Shown piece after piece: positions 15,768 through 25,703 of a stretch of DNA of 64,000 bases (position 1 is its first letter; the number at the start of each line of letters is the position of its first letter). The stretch spans positions 1-64,000 of the forward strand of contig NZ_SMYL01000010.1 of the NCBI RefSeq assembly GCF_004358105.1, given 5' to 3'. The notes under the pieces were generated by a model that was not told where the DNA came from, ran no database searches, and saw nothing but the letters and a program-made list of their open reading frames with translations. Made by a program: the position numbers and the translations under genes. This DNA is from Sapientia aquatica. GTDB lineage: Bacteria > Pseudomonadota > Gammaproteobacteria > Burkholderiales > Burkholderiaceae_D.

Positions 15768-16430
15768 ATGGTCACCAAAGTCATTATTGTTGAAGACAAC
15801 GCTGAATTTCTTGCGCGTTTTAAGAGCGTCATTGAATCCGATCCGGATTTCTCGCTCATCGGCATTGCTACCAACGGCGCCGATGGCATGGCCTTAATCA
15901 ACGGTCCCGCAGCGGATGCGTATTTGATTGATTTGGGTTTGCCTGATATGAGCGGCATTGAGCTCATTAAATTGGCCGTCAAAACCCATGTCGATTGCGA
16001 TGTCATGGTCATCACCATGTTTGCCGACGATGCGCATGTCATTCAAAGTATTGAAGCAGGCGCGACCGGGTATATTTTAAAAGACAGTTCCAGCTTGGAT
16101 ATTACGGAGTGCATACGGACGCTGCGCGACGGTGGTTCGCCAATTAGTCCGATGATTGCGCGTCGAATTTTGCAGCGGTTTCAACCGACTGGCGCAGGCA
16201 CCGCCGAGGTGGTGGCGAATGGTAAACAAAAAAGCATTTTGTCGGAGCGCGAATTTCAGGTCTTGCATGCGCTCTCCAAAGGCTTAAGTTTTAAAGAAAT
16301 CGCCACTTCCCACCATATCTCCAGCCACACCGTGGCGCGGCATGTTAAGAAAATCTACCGAGTTTTAGCCGTGCATTCGCGCGGTGAAGCTGTCTATGAA
16401 GCCACCAAACTGGGCATCCTCAGTGAATAA
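15768..16430 (+). CDS. NarL/LuxR-family response regulator
   Basis: The product has 220 aa. The receiver domain (1-120) has the acidic pocket E9 and D10, phospho-acceptor D55 (AYLIDLGLPDMSG) and the usual TMFADD and GYILKDSS segments. The C-terminal LuxR-type HTH (about 155-215) reads LSEREFQVLHALSKGLSFKEIATSHHISSHTVARHVKKIY. It is followed, with an 8-nt overlap, by a histidine kinase gene, forming a two-component pair. The regulated genes are unknown. Confidence 0.92.
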   Translation: MVTKVIIVEDNAEFLARFKSVIESDPDFSLIGIATNGADGMALINGPAADAYLIDLGLPDMSGIELIKLAVKTHVDCDVMVITMFADDAHVIQSIEAGATGYILKDSSSLDITECIRTLRDGGSPISPMIARRILQRFQPTGAGTAEVVANGKQKSILSEREFQVLHALSKGLSFKEIATSHHISSHTVARHVKKIYRVLAVHSRGEAVYEATKLGILSE

Positions 16431-18231
16431 AATTTTTCGCTTTTTGTTGTGTTGTTTAGTGGTTGTATCTTGCCAAGCCAACGCCGATTCCACCCAAGTT
16501 GCCCGCATCAAGACCGCGCAATACATTATTTCTGACTCCGCAACCTTGCCGCCACCGGACGCCAAATGGCAGCCGATTACTTTGCCGCATCACGCGCCTA
16601 AACCGACCGAACGCGAGTTGATTGGTTATTGGTACAAAGCCAGCTTTGATGTGGCCGATGCAAAGCAAGATGAATGGGTATTGTTTCAGCAGCTCGTCAG
16701 CGGCGGTGAAGTGTATGTCAACGGCGCTCTGATTGGCGAAACACCTTCGGCCAATGAAAAGATCCAGGTACGTTGGTATTTACCGGAATTGTGGCTGATC
16801 CCTCCCTCGGCCTTGCACCCTGGCAGCAATGAAATTGAAGTCCGATTTGCTATTCGTGAACCGTTTACTAGTTTCGGTGAAATTGATATTGGCCCCGAAA
16901 AGCTGCAACGCGCCACCTACGATCAACTGCTGTTTTGGGAAGATACCAGCGCCGATATTTCCACCGCACTGTGTTTAATCGCTGGCTCCATCATTATCAT
17001 CGTGTGGATTAGGAGACCGAAAGAAAAGCTCTACGGTCTGTTTGGCCTATGCGTTTTGTTCTGGGGAATCCGCACGTATTTGCTGCGTGAACCGATTGTT
17101 TCTACCGATATTTTGCTGTACTGGCGCTGCGGCTATTACTTTGCTACCGCTGGATTTATCGTGTTGATTTCGACCTTTTTGTTGAGTTTTAGCGAAACCT
17201 CCAAGCCGATCTTTACCAAAATTTTAATCGCCTATTGGCTCGCCGGCACGGCCGCGTTTTTGATCTTCGGCTTCCAAGCGCGCCATTTTATCGAAACCTA
17301 TTGGTTGACGGGTTTAATCCCATTTAACTTGTACGCGGTAGCGCATGTGCTCAATTATGCCGCGCGGCAACGCACGCATAATGCGCTGGCGATGGGCTTA
17401 GCGATTGTGTTTGCGCTGGGTTTGTCGTTGCACGATTTGGCGGTGCAAGAAGCTTGGGTTTCTTGGCCCGAGATTTATCTCATGCATTTGGGCATACCGG
17501 CATTTTTGCTGGTGATGATCGGAATTTTGTTGGATCGCTTTTTGGATTCCTTGGCATTGGTGGAAAACGTCAATGAGCAACTCGAGCGGCGCGTCAATCT
17601 GAGAGAACAAGAACTCAAATACACCTACGAACAAGTTCGCAAGCTCGAGCGTGTAAATGCTGCCACCGAAGAGCGTCAGCGCATCATGCAAGACATGCAC
17701 GACGGGGTCGGTTCGCAATTGTTTTCGACCCTATTGATGGCGCAAAGCGCGCAATTATCCCAGCCAACTTTGGTTGGCATGTTGCAAGAATGTTTGGACG
17801 ATATGCGTTTGGTGATTGATTCCTTGTCGCCAGACGAAAGCGACTTGCTGCCGGTCTTGGGTAATTTCCGTTTTAGGATGGAAGCGCGTTTCCGCGCGAT
17901 TGGGTTGAACTTGGAATGGCATCACCGCAATATTCCCGATGCGCTCAACATGGAACCCAACGTTGGTTTGCAAGTGTTGCGGATTTTGCAGGAAGCGTTG
18001 ACCAATATTTTGAAACATGCACAGGCCAAAAACGTGGTCGTCGAGTTGGTTTCGACCCCGACTTCCTTGCGTATTCGCGTGGCCGATGACGGCGTTGGTT
18101 TTGAGATTAAGCCGCAATCGAACGGGCGCGGCGTTGGCAATATGCGCACCCGTGCTCAAAAAATAGGCGCCGAATTAACCATTTCCTCTTTAACACCCGG
18201 CACCGAAGTTAGCTTATCGATCGCACTGTAA
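16423..18231 (+). CDS. 7TM-sensor histidine kinase (NarX/HisKA_3 type)
   Basis: The frame is open from ATG 16384, but GTG 16423 is the better start. It overlaps the regulator stop by only 8 nt and puts a signal sequence (FRFLLCCLVVVSCQANA) at the N-terminus, giving 602 aa. Residues about 30-165 look like an extracellular jelly-roll of the 7TMR-DISM/beta-galactosidase type (VYVNGALIGE, HPGSNEIEVRF). About seven transmembrane helices follow (170-375), then a coiled coil. The HisKA_3 box is MQDMHDGVGSQLFSTLL with H426, and the ATPase domain has LQEALTNILKHAQAKNV and DDGVGF. The ligand is unknown, possibly a carbohydrate or other periplasmic molecule. Confidence 0.88.
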   Translation: MNKIFRFLLCCLVVVSCQANADSTQVARIKTAQYIISDSATLPPPDAKWQPITLPHHAPKPTERELIGYWYKASFDVADAKQDEWVLFQQLVSGGEVYVNGALIGETPSANEKIQVRWYLPELWLIPPSALHPGSNEIEVRFAIREPFTSFGEIDIGPEKLQRATYDQLLFWEDTSADISTALCLIAGSIIIIVWIRRPKEKLYGLFGLCVLFWGIRTYLLREPIVSTDILLYWRCGYYFATAGFIVLISTFLLSFSETSKPIFTKILIAYWLAGTAAFLIFGFQARHFIETYWLTGLIPFNLYAVAHVLNYAARQRTHNALAMGLAIVFALGLSLHDLAVQEAWVSWPEIYLMHLGIPAFLLVMIGILLDRFLDSLALVENVNEQLERRVNLREQELKYTYEQVRKLERVNAATEERQRIMQDMHDGVGSQLFSTLLMAQSAQLSQPTLVGMLQECLDDMRLVIDSLSPDESDLLPVLGNFRFRMEARFRAIGLNLEWHHRNIPDALNMEPNVGLQVLRILQEALTNILKHAQAKNVVVELVSTPTSLRIRVADDGVGFEIKPQSNGRGVGNMRTRAQKIGAELTISSLTPGTEVSLSIAL

Positions 18232-18331
18232 TTACATAAAGAATTGTGAATTACCCAATGATTCAATGGTGTCATCATATTCGCCCTAATCTGTCGTTTT
18301 TATACCAACTCCCCACCCGCCAACCCCTCAA

Positions 18332-18351
18332 AATGCCCTATTTAGGGCATT
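18332..18351. repeat. Perfect inverted repeat downstream of the kinase
   Basis: AATGCCCTA-TT-TAGGGCATT is a perfect 9-bp inverted repeat with a 2-bp centre. No T run follows, so it is not a classic terminator. It lies in the 279-nt space (18232-18510) before a small gene and could be an operator for it. I see nothing else in that space. Confidence 0.4.
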
Positions 18352-18510
18352 GAATCTACCGACTCGACTCTGTATTCTTTGCACATGTAGGACGCAGAAG
18401 TTATCACATGGGCAGTCGATTTTTTGATCACTATTTACCCTAGCTTGCACATCAAGTTCCATAAATGATGCGTTTTGACCAGCCGGCTAATTCTATTTTT
18501 AGAGGCATAT

Positions 18511-18741
18511 ATGATTAAGAAAAGAAATCGCAAAGTGACAGATTTACTCGAATCCACCGACATCGTTATCCCCAGCCTTTTGGGCAAAAATTTCCGTATT
18601 GAAAATGATCCCAGTGTCTATCAGGTCGTTGGCCTGCGTTGGCGCAGCCAAGAAGTTGTGTTGCGTGAAGAAGCCAGTGAAAAGCTGCGCACGATGATTG
18701 GGGATGACTTTTTGAGATTAGCTACTAGAATTGAAGAGTGA
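18511..18741 (+). CDS. Small hypothetical protein
   Basis: I chose ATG 18511 (preceded by AGAGG) over an upstream in-frame TTG at 18475, giving 76 aa. The protein is charged, with no signal peptide or membrane segment: MIKKRNRKVTDLLESTD, then NDPSVYQVVGLRWRSQEVVLREE. I do not recognise the family. It sits alone between the kinase and another small gene on the same strand. Confidence 0.5.
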   Translation: MIKKRNRKVTDLLESTDIVIPSLLGKNFRIENDPSVYQVVGLRWRSQEVVLREEASEKLRTMIGDDFLRLATRIEE

Positions 18742-18914
18742 GTTTTACTTTGTTCGAGGTGAACTTAACAAAAATAACAGTTAAAGCTGTCATCCAAATC
18801 AATGCGATTATCGTTATACGATAAACCAAGTAAATTTGGGTTCCGCCAGATTCTAACTAACGATCTAGAAAACGACCTAAATCCTTTTTGACCAAACTGA
18901 TAATTGAGACCGTT

Positions 18915-19193
18915 ATGGATATCACTGTTTTTCACCGCGACTTTAAAACCCAACTGCTTGTTATTCGCACAGCTGGCCTGCTGTTTTCGCCCAAGGTATT
19001 TTTAAACGGTGTGCAGCTCGTTCGTGGTAACGGTGGTTATTCTGTACACAATGATGCTGGATTCGACGTCACGATTGAGCTCAAAACCAAGTTATTCAAT
19101 CCGATTCCAACAGTAAAAATTGACGGTGAAGATGTGCATTTGGCTAGTTCAGCAGGTTGGGTAAAAACCGCCTCGTTGAGCCGGGCAGGTTAA
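18915..19193 (+). CDS. Small hypothetical protein
   Basis: ATG 18915 gives 92 aa; an upstream in-frame TTG at 18888 is less likely. The sequence (MDITVFHRDFKTQLLVIRTAG, FLNGVQLVRGNGGYSVHNDAG, VTIELKTKLFNPIPTVKIDGE) suggests a small beta-rich soluble protein. I cannot name a family. A terminator follows. Confidence 0.5.
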   Translation: MDITVFHRDFKTQLLVIRTAGLLFSPKVFLNGVQLVRGNGGYSVHNDAGFDVTIELKTKLFNPIPTVKIDGEDVHLASSAGWVKTASLSRAG

Positions 19194-19241
19194 CTAGTAA
19201 GAATTCGCTCTGGCCGATTTCTTCGGCTAGCAACACGGTTA

Positions 19242-19273
19242 TGTGAAGGCGTCCTTGATGGGCGCCTTTTTTA
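19242..19273 (+). terminator. Rho-independent terminator
   Basis: AAGGCGTCC-TTGAT-GGGCGCCTTTTTTA forms a stem (with G-T pairs) followed by six T. It lies after the 92-aa gene and before the chemoreceptor. Confidence 0.75.
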
Positions 19274-19440
19274 TTGGCGCTGTATTGGTCTGTTGATGAC
19301 GATCAAGGTGATGCCTTGATTTCACATTGAAATGTGACCGCCTCCTTACTATATTCATTACACAAGGGTTAAGTTTCGATTATCTACCTCATTGATTGAC
19401 CAAGTCGTTTTGGCAACTAATTCACCAACAAGGCCAAGCC

Positions 19441-21066
19441 ATGCGCATTAATACGCCCGTTACTAACGAGGAATATCAGTTAAGTGAACATCAGTCGATA
19501 GTCTCGATTACCGACTTAAAAGGGATGATTACTTACGCCAATCCGTATTTCATCGAGGTCAGCGGCTACACCGCCGCAGAATTGATCGGCGCGCCGCACA
19601 ATATTTTGCGCCATCCCGATATGCCGGCCGAAGGGTTCCGGGACATGTGGGCCACGATTCAATCGGGTCATGTTTGGAACGGCGTGGTCAAAAATCGGCG
19701 CAAAGATGGCGGTTTTTATTGGGTGGTTGCTAATGTGACACCGGTCATTGAGAACGGTCAGCCGGTAGGTTACATGTCGGTCCGAACCAAGCCGACCCGC
19801 GATCAAATCGCTGCCATGGACGCGCTGTATAAGGAAATCAACGCCGGAAATCCGAATAATTATGCGCTGCGCGAAGGCAATTTAATTCGAGGTGGCTGGC
19901 GCGGTAAGCTGTCGCAATTGTCTCAGTTGAGCTTGAAGCAGCGCGTGCGTGGCGCGTGCTCAGGGTTGTTATTAGCGGTTGTCTTGATGGCACTGGCAAG
20001 TTGGTTTTCTAGCGGTTTAAGTCCAGCGCTTTCCACTGGATTAAATATCGTGGCTGCTGCCGCGATTGGGCTCACGCTGTGGTTTTGGTATTTCCTCGAA
20101 AACGGAATCATCAATCCTTTAAGACAAGCCTTGACCGCCACTCAAACCATGACGGGCGGTGATTTGACCGGTAAATTAGAGACCGACCGTACCGACGATA
20201 TGGGACATTTTTTGCGTGCCTTGCGTCAATTGAACATCAATTTGCACGGCGTTATTGGCGATGTGCGAGATAATTTTGAATTGATGCGCACTGCGACCCG
20301 CGAAATTGCGGAAGGCAATATGGATTTATCGGGCCGGACGGAAGCGCAAGCCGCCTCGTTAGAAGAAACCGCCTCCAGCATGGAGCAACTCGCCGCCACC
20401 GTGGAAAACAACGCCCGTCACGCAATCGATGCGAACGCGATGGCGAGCAATGCATCATCCGTGGCGCAATCGGGCGGGCAAATTGTGGACAAAGTCATTG
20501 CCACGATAGGCGAGATCAATCACTCCTCGCAAAAAATCGTGGACATCATCGGCATCATTGATGGCATCGCGTTTCAAACCAATATCTTGGCCTTGAACGC
20601 TGCCGTGGAAGCCGCGCGCGCGGGGGAGCAGGGGCGAGGTTTTGCCGTGGTGGCCAGTGAAGTGCGTAGTTTGGCGCAGCGTTCCGCTACCGCGGCGCGT
20701 GAAATTAAAGAGTTGATCGGCACCTCGGTTGAGCGCGTCGATGCAGGAACGGTGTTGGCAAACAGCGCTGGTTCGACCATGCACGACATCATCGCATCAG
20801 TCGATAAGGTGACCGGCATCATGGGAGAAATTTCGCAAGCCTCGCACGAGCAAAGCACGGGCATTAGCCAAGTGAATCAAGCGGTGACGCAAATGGATCA
20901 AGTGACGCAGCAAAACGCCGCTTTGGTCGAGCAAGCGGCGGCAGCGACGGCAAGTTTAGAGCAACAAGCCACTACGTTGATGGAAGCGTTAATGGTATTT
21001 AAATTAAAACGGCAGTCGAATTATTCGCTCACCAAGAAACCAGCGAGAACTAAATTATTGACGTGA
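19441..21066 (+). CDS. Aer-like PAS methyl-accepting chemotaxis protein
   Basis: ATG 19441 gives [14 protein letters not shown], the usual start of Aer-type receptors, and 541 aa; an upstream TTG at 19396 is in frame but less likely. The N-terminal PAS domain (about 10-110) has [22 protein letters not shown] and NILRHPDMP, typical of FAD-binding redox sensors. Two membrane helices follow (about 165-215), then a HAMP-like region and the signalling domain with hairpin tip [20 protein letters not shown]. No CheR-binding pentapeptide is seen at the C-terminus. It probably senses oxygen or energy state. No che genes are nearby. Confidence 0.88.
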   Translation: MRINTPVTNEEYQLSEHQSIVSITDLKGMITYANPYFIEVSGYTAAELIGAPHNILRHPDMPAEGFRDMWATIQSGHVWNGVVKNRRKDGGFYWVVANVTPVIENGQPVGYMSVRTKPTRDQIAAMDALYKEINAGNPNNYALREGNLIRGGWRGKLSQLSQLSLKQRVRGACSGLLLAVVLMALASWFSSGLSPALSTGLNIVAAAAIGLTLWFWYFLENGIINPLRQALTATQTMTGGDLTGKLETDRTDDMGHFLRALRQLNINLHGVIGDVRDNFELMRTATREIAEGNMDLSGRTEAQAASLEETASSMEQLAATVENNARHAIDANAMASNASSVAQSGGQIVDKVIATIGEINHSSQKIVDIIGIIDGIAFQTNILALNAAVEAARAGEQGRGFAVVASEVRSLAQRSATAAREIKELIGTSVERVDAGTVLANSAGSTMHDIIASVDKVTGIMGEISQASHEQSTGISQVNQAVTQMDQVTQQNAALVEQAAAATASLEQQATTLMEALMVFKLKRQSNYSLTKKPARTKLLT

Positions 21067-22206
21067 TGATGTTTTGGCGGGTGTGTAATGGAGCAAAAAC
21101 CAAATGGCAATCCACGGCCACGCCAAACATAAAAACTGCGCCGCGCCATTGAAGTTTAAGAATTTACCTTGCACCCAAGTCGATAAAGTGTCGGTAAAGT
21201 ACGGATTGCTTGGCACAAAATTGACCACGACCAAGCTAATACCTAACATCAAAATCGCCAGATGACGTTGGGCGCGCGGCGTCGTGAAGGCTAAGCCATA
21301 TAACATTAAACAACCTAGCAACAATCCCGCCTGCGCGCCGGGCGTTACCCATGCATAGGCATTTTCGGGTGAAAACAATAAAGCGGCGGCTAAACTTTTC
21401 ACCGCCAAATTAACAAAAATCAAAAAAGTAATTAAGCGCGCTTTAGGTGCTTTAGCTTGCAACAAACACAGCAGGATGAGCACCGCGCCGATTAAGCCGC
21501 AGCAGGTAATCATGGTCTCCGAGAGCCAATATTGCTCGATGGTCAGCTCTGTGCCCTGGCGAATCAACGCACCCAAATCAATTGGAATATCGAAATAATC
21601 GTTGAGCCAGTTCGACAGCGTTGGCACGATTTGTCCTAATCCGAGCATATAGGCTTGCGGATAGATTTGTGCCAACGGCCACAAGGCCACGATGATTAAG
21701 CCATTGCTGATATTGGGCACAAACCACCGCACGCGGATTTTTTCTAATAGGTCGCGCTCCAGCAACCAAGGCGTGAGCACGCAGCCCACGATAATGCCGA
21801 TTGCCACACCCGCGCAGTTGGTGATGAAATCCAGATTTGATGCGACCCGAGTCGGCAAATACGTTTGCACCGCTTCCATGCTGCCCGAGACGAACACGCC
21901 GATCACCAGCGCGAAAGTAGCCGCCCAAAAACGCGCTAGCCAAGGATAGCCAGCTAACACCAATAAAATTCCAAGCGGCACATAGCCAATTACGTTGATG
22001 CTGACGTCAAACAACGTCCAGTAGCGTGGCAGCGGGGCACTCAGATACGCCAATGGGGATGCACCCAAATCGCGCCAACCGGTGAAGGGAAACCAACTGG
22101 CGTACACGATCAAAAACGTATACGCCAGCAGCGCCACGCGAACTAGTGGCGACGATTCATGTTTGATTGGGTGTGGATTTACGGCTGAGTCTGCTTGCAT
22201 AACCAA
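21055..22206 (-). CDS. VanZ-family membrane protein
   Basis: This 383-aa protein has about ten hydrophobic segments. The N-terminal half is VanZ-like: [30 protein letters not shown], and [27 protein letters not shown]. It is the last gene of the minus-strand Mla-like operon and overlaps the lipoprotein gene by 28 nt. Its 3' end overlaps the convergent chemoreceptor gene by 12 nt. VanZ-like proteins of this type are of unknown function; the context suggests an envelope role. Confidence 0.8.
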   Translation of the reverse strand: MVMQADSAVNPHPIKHESSPLVRVALLAYTFLIVYASWFPFTGWRDLGASPLAYLSAPLPRYWTLFDVSINVIGYVPLGILLVLAGYPWLARFWAATFALVIGVFVSGSMEAVQTYLPTRVASNLDFITNCAGVAIGIIVGCVLTPWLLERDLLEKIRVRWFVPNISNGLIIVALWPLAQIYPQAYMLGLGQIVPTLSNWLNDYFDIPIDLGALIRQGTELTIEQYWLSETMITCCGLIGAVLILLCLLQAKAPKARLITFLIFVNLAVKSLAAALLFSPENAYAWVTPGAQAGLLLGCLMLYGLAFTTPRAQRHLAILMLGISLVVVNFVPSNPYFTDTLSTWVQGKFLNFNGAAQFLCLAWPWIAIWFLLHYTPAKTSSRQ

Positions 22207-22793
22207 ACCGTTAAATCGGAAATCAGCGCATCGCTAGCGACTCGCATGGCTTGCGCGCCAGCGGGCGCATCGGGCGCATTGGTGGGCGTTTGTTGCAGCA
22301 AATTAGTCTGTGCAATTAACGCATGGCCGCGTAATAACGAGGCGCGCACTTTGACCTGCGCGGTGCTGTGGGCGGAATCGCTAAAATACTGCCCGAAATC
22401 GTTTAACTCCAAACGCAGTTGCACCGCGTTCGGCAGCACCATGCCGGGATCGAGCAAGGTTACTCCTTGATCCGCCAACTGTGCTTTGATGCGTTGGCTT
22501 AGTAATTGCGTCGGTGGCATGCTCCAGCGATGTGCTGCATAGGCTTGAGTTTGCTGGTCGTTAGCATAGTTAAGTCGGTACAACATCAAATCGCTGTCCA
22601 ACGCCGAGGTGGTGGTGATCTCGACTAAATTAATCGGTGGCAGAGTGCAGGCTAACTTGGCGGTCGCGCCGCTAGTCACACCAAAATCGTAGCGCGCCAC
22701 CGGAGCTTGAGTGGTGCTGCAAGCGGCTAGCAACATTGCGCCAGCACAGCATAAAAACACAGTTGGGAAAAATGAAAATGGTTTGGTTTGCAT
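22179..22793 (-). CDS. PqiC-like ABC transport auxiliary lipoprotein
   Basis: This 204-aa protein has a lipoprotein signal peptide (AMLLAACSTT, lipobox LLAAC). The mature part matches the ABC-type transport auxiliary lipoprotein (PqiC/YmbA) pattern: LPPINLVEITTTSALDSDLMLYRLNYANDQQTQAYAAHRWSMPP broken across a short region, then LRLELNDFGQYF. It is in operon with the MCE protein 10 nt upstream and probably forms the outer-membrane end of the lipid-transport system. Confidence 0.82.
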   Translation of the reverse strand: MQTKPFSFFPTVFLCCAGAMLLAACSTTQAPVARYDFGVTSGATAKLACTLPPINLVEITTTSALDSDLMLYRLNYANDQQTQAYAAHRWSMPPTQLLSQRIKAQLADQGVTLLDPGMVLPNAVQLRLELNDFGQYFSDSAHSTAQVKVRASLLRGHALIAQTNLLQQTPTNAPDAPAGAQAMRVASDALISDLTVWLCKQTQP

Positions 22794-22803
22794 GATCGGC
22801 GCT

Positions 22804-23742
22804 TTATTTTTTAGGTTCTACAAAACCCGCTTCCCCCGGACCGGGAGCAGGTGACGGTTTGCCAAAAACAAGACTTTGTGGGTGCTCTTTTAATTGATCC
22901 AGCGTTTTGTTCAAGGTACGCATGGAGTTGCTGGTGTCGTTCGATAAGGATGTGATTTTTGGCAGCGTCTCTAACTGCACGCTATCGGTTAAATCGCTAA
23001 ACGACGTTAACGTGCGATTAAGCGGCCCTTGCGGGTCTTGTAGTTGATTGCTCAATCCGGTGAGCTGAGTGCTTAATTTATTCGCGCTGGCCATTAAGTC
23101 TTGCGCGCTTGCCATGGTTTGATTTGCTTGACGCGCCATATCAGGCAGAAGTTGAATCGTTGGCTGCAAATTTTCTGCGACATTGGCCCAACGTTGAGTT
23201 GCCGCCGAGGTGTTGGCAAACGCGCCGAGGATTACTTTTTGATTTTCTGGCGACAAGAAGGTGCCGAGTTCAGCTGTGACTTTTTCTGCATTAGCTAAAA
23301 TCACGCTGCTATTGCGCTCTAATTTTTCCAGCAAACTCGGATGCAAAGGAATGCGCGGCACCGGATGATCGGCGTAATTAAATTTAATCGGATTACTACC
23401 GTCGTCATCCAATTGGATAAACGCGATTCCCGTCACGCCCTGGTAGCCGAGCGTGGCGAAAGTGGATTGGGTCATGGGCGTATCGGGATCAACGCTGATG
23501 TTGATATTAATTTGTCCGGCTGTTTTGGAATCAAATTCGATGCTGTCCACCCGCCCAACCGCCAAGCCGCGATAGCGCACCATTGCCTGAGGATTTAATC
23601 CTGAGATGGCGGAATTGGTCACGATTTGATAATCGTCGCGCTGAGTTTTGTCGCGGTTAAACCAAATGCCGGCAAAAATCGTCGCACATATCATCGTGAT
23701 GGTGAAAAATCCGGCCCATAAGGCATGTGATCTATTTTCCAT
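22804..23742 (-). CDS. MlaD-like MCE-domain protein
   Basis: This 312-aa protein has one N-terminal membrane anchor (ALWAGFFTITMICATIFAGIW) and one MCE domain (about 35-120: SAISGLNPQAMVRYRGLAVGRVDSI, GYQGVTGIAFIQL). A long helical region follows (TSAATQRWANVAENLQPTIQ and onward). MCE proteins form hexameric periplasmic channels that bind lipids. With the MlaF-like ATPase and MlaE-like permease upstream it makes a complete lipid ABC system, closer to the PqiB/Mla-like variant with a PqiC lipoprotein than to mlaFEDCB, since no MlaC or MlaB is present. Confidence 0.88.
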   Translation of the reverse strand: MENRSHALWAGFFTITMICATIFAGIWFNRDKTQRDDYQIVTNSAISGLNPQAMVRYRGLAVGRVDSIEFDSKTAGQININISVDPDTPMTQSTFATLGYQGVTGIAFIQLDDDGSNPIKFNYADHPVPRIPLHPSLLEKLERNSSVILANAEKVTAELGTFLSPENQKVILGAFANTSAATQRWANVAENLQPTIQLLPDMARQANQTMASAQDLMASANKLSTQLTGLSNQLQDPQGPLNRTLTSFSDLTDSVQLETLPKITSLSNDTSNSMRTLNKTLDQLKEHPQSLVFGKPSPAPGPGEAGFVEPKK

Positions 23743-23769
23743 AATTCTCTGCTTGGTTTCGTGTTAACT

Positions 23770-24558
23770 TCAACTCGGTGTCGGTTGCGCGATGACCGCG
23801 GACAAGGCCCGCAAGCCACGCGCACCCAAGAAAAATTCTTGTATAAAGGGATGTTGATGCTCAATCACTTCGGCGGTTGTTCCCAATGCGATGACCTGCT
23901 TATCGGCCAAAACCGCGATACGGGAAGACAGCGCGAATAAGGTATCCAAATCATGCGTCACCATCACAACGGTTAATCCCAACTCGCGATGTAACGATTT
24001 GATCAAGCGCACAAAGGTCTCGGACGAATCGGGATCAAGCCCCGCGGTTGGTTCATCCAAAAATAAAATGTCTGGCTCCAACGCCAATGCCCTAGCCAAT
24101 GCCACACGTTTGACCATGCCGCCGGATAACGACGAGGGCATTTTTTGCGCGTGTTCTGGTGCGATGCCGGCCATGTCTAACTTTAGGTACACCGCATCTT
24201 TAATCAATTGCTCGGACAGTACACCCAATTCACGCATCGGTTGCGCGACGTTATCAAACACCGACAAAGCCGAATACAGCGCGCCGTGTTGAAACAACAT
24301 CCCTGAGCGACTGCGGAAATAAGCCACTTGCTCGGAGTTGGCATGATTAATATCAACACCAAAAATCGTGATGTTGCCTTGCTTGGGCTTTTCGAGTCGC
24401 AACATTTGGCGCAGCAATACGGTTTTACCGGTACCCGATCCGCCCACAATCGACAATACTTCACCGCGATAAATATCTAAATTAAGGTGATTATGAATCA
24501 CCGTGCGGCCAAATTGGGTACGCAGATGTTCGACCCGGATAATGACTTCATTGGGCAT
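23770..24558 (-). CDS. MlaF-like ABC transporter ATPase
   Basis: The product has 262 aa. Walker A is GGSGTGKTVLL, the signature is LSGGMVKRVALARAL, Walker B is ILFLDEPTAGLDP, and the switch His is in VMVTHDLDTL. The GMVKRVALARA signature is characteristic of MlaF-type lipid transport ATPases. It overlaps the permease gene by one base (24558) and energises transport of lipids between the inner membrane and the MCE channel. Confidence 0.9.
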   Translation of the reverse strand: MPNEVIIRVEHLRTQFGRTVIHNHLNLDIYRGEVLSIVGGSGTGKTVLLRQMLRLEKPKQGNITIFGVDINHANSEQVAYFRSRSGMLFQHGALYSALSVFDNVAQPMRELGVLSEQLIKDAVYLKLDMAGIAPEHAQKMPSSLSGGMVKRVALARALALEPDILFLDEPTAGLDPDSSETFVRLIKSLHRELGLTVVMVTHDLDTLFALSSRIAVLADKQVIALGTTAEVIEHQHPFIQEFFLGARGLRALSAVIAQPTPS

Positions 24559-25691
24559 TAAAAATACCCCACTTTGCTAAATACAATCGCAAACACCGCA
24601 TCCAAAATAATCACCACCGTAATTGCGCTAACCACGGAAGTGGTCGTGCCTTGGCCCAAACTTTCGGTATTGGGTTTGATGCGTAAGCCGAAATGGCAAG
24701 CCACCAGCGCAATCGCTGCACCAAAAACCACCCCTTTGCCCAAACCAATAAAGTAGTTCGATAAGGCGACCACATCGGGCAGTTTTTGTAGGAAAAAATG
24801 CGGCGACATACCTAGAATAAAATTTGCGGAAATCATTCCACCAATGAGCGCCATCGCATCAGTCCAAATCACGATTAGCGGCATCGCAATCGCCAACGCA
24901 ATCACCTTGGGAAAAATCAAACGCAGACCATGCGGGATGCCCATCACCAGCATGGCATCCAATTCTTCGGTCACGCGCATCACGCCCAACTGCGCAGTGA
25001 TCGCCGAACCAGACCGACCGGCAACCAAAATCGCGGCCAACATCGGACCAAGCTCGCGGATGATACTCATGCCTAAAATATTGACCAGATAAATGTCGCC
25101 GCCAAAGGTGCGTAGTTGCTGCGCCGACAAATAGGACAGCACCACGCCGATGAGAATGCCGACCAAGGCTGTGATGCCGAGCGCCCGAAAACCCATGTTA
25201 AAAATATTCGCGGAGATTTCTTTCCACGGCATTTTGCGCGGCTGGCGGATCACCGTCCCTAGATCAATCACTAATTGACCGAGCAGGGCGGTGGCAGCAA
25301 ATAGATGCGACAAAAAGTCCAACATCACCGTACCCAATTGCATCACGCGCGTTAAGCGCGATTTGGGCGGTTTGGGGATATTGAGTTGGTTGGCCTGTTC
25401 GAGCCGATTAAAAAACGCTTCTTGGCGCGGCAAGAGGATGAGATTTGGCGGTCGCTGTTTGCCCCAGCAATTCCAAAGCAGTTGCGCGCCAATGTGGTCC
25501 AGCGCGATGACTTGGGACAAATCCCATTGGGAAGGAGGTTGCGCCTTAAATTGGTCTAACTCTGTTGTTAAACCCTTCATCACCGCTTCGTGGGCTAAGG
25601 CATGCACTTGCCAGCAACCGGTAACAGCGACTCTTCGCGGATTCGCGCCGGTTTCGCTTGCCAGCAGTTGAGGGAGGTCAGATTTAATCAT
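24558..25691 (-). CDS. MlaE-like ABC permease with N-terminal STAS-like domain
   Basis: The product has 377 aa. The N-terminal ~110 residues are soluble and STAS-like (RRVAVTGCWQVHALAHEAV, DLSQVIALDHIGAQLLWNCWG), a fusion that replaces a separate MlaB subunit. The rest is the MlaE permease: FRALGITALVGILIGVVLSY, NILGMSIIRELGPMLAAILV, AGRSGSAITAQLGVMRVTEE. It is co-transcribed with the ATPase and lies 12 nt after the amidotransferase gene. Confidence 0.88.
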   Translation of the reverse strand: MIKSDLPQLLASETGANPRRVAVTGCWQVHALAHEAVMKGLTTELDQFKAQPPSQWDLSQVIALDHIGAQLLWNCWGKQRPPNLILLPRQEAFFNRLEQANQLNIPKPPKSRLTRVMQLGTVMLDFLSHLFAATALLGQLVIDLGTVIRQPRKMPWKEISANIFNMGFRALGITALVGILIGVVLSYLSAQQLRTFGGDIYLVNILGMSIIRELGPMLAAILVAGRSGSAITAQLGVMRVTEELDAMLVMGIPHGLRLIFPKVIALAIAMPLIVIWTDAMALIGGMISANFILGMSPHFFLQKLPDVVALSNYFIGLGKGVVFGAAIALVACHFGLRIKPNTESLGQGTTTSVVSAITVVIILDAVFAIVFSKVGYF

Positions 25692-25703
25692 GCGTTGGCG
25701 GGA

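Noticed and set aside
17755-18159. 134-aa minus-strand open frame inside the histidine kinase gene
   Set aside because: It is fully antisense to a well-supported kinase ATPase domain and has no family features.
25291-25671. 126-aa plus-strand frame inside the MlaE-like permease gene
   Set aside because: It is a shadow of the permease reading frame with no recognisable motifs.
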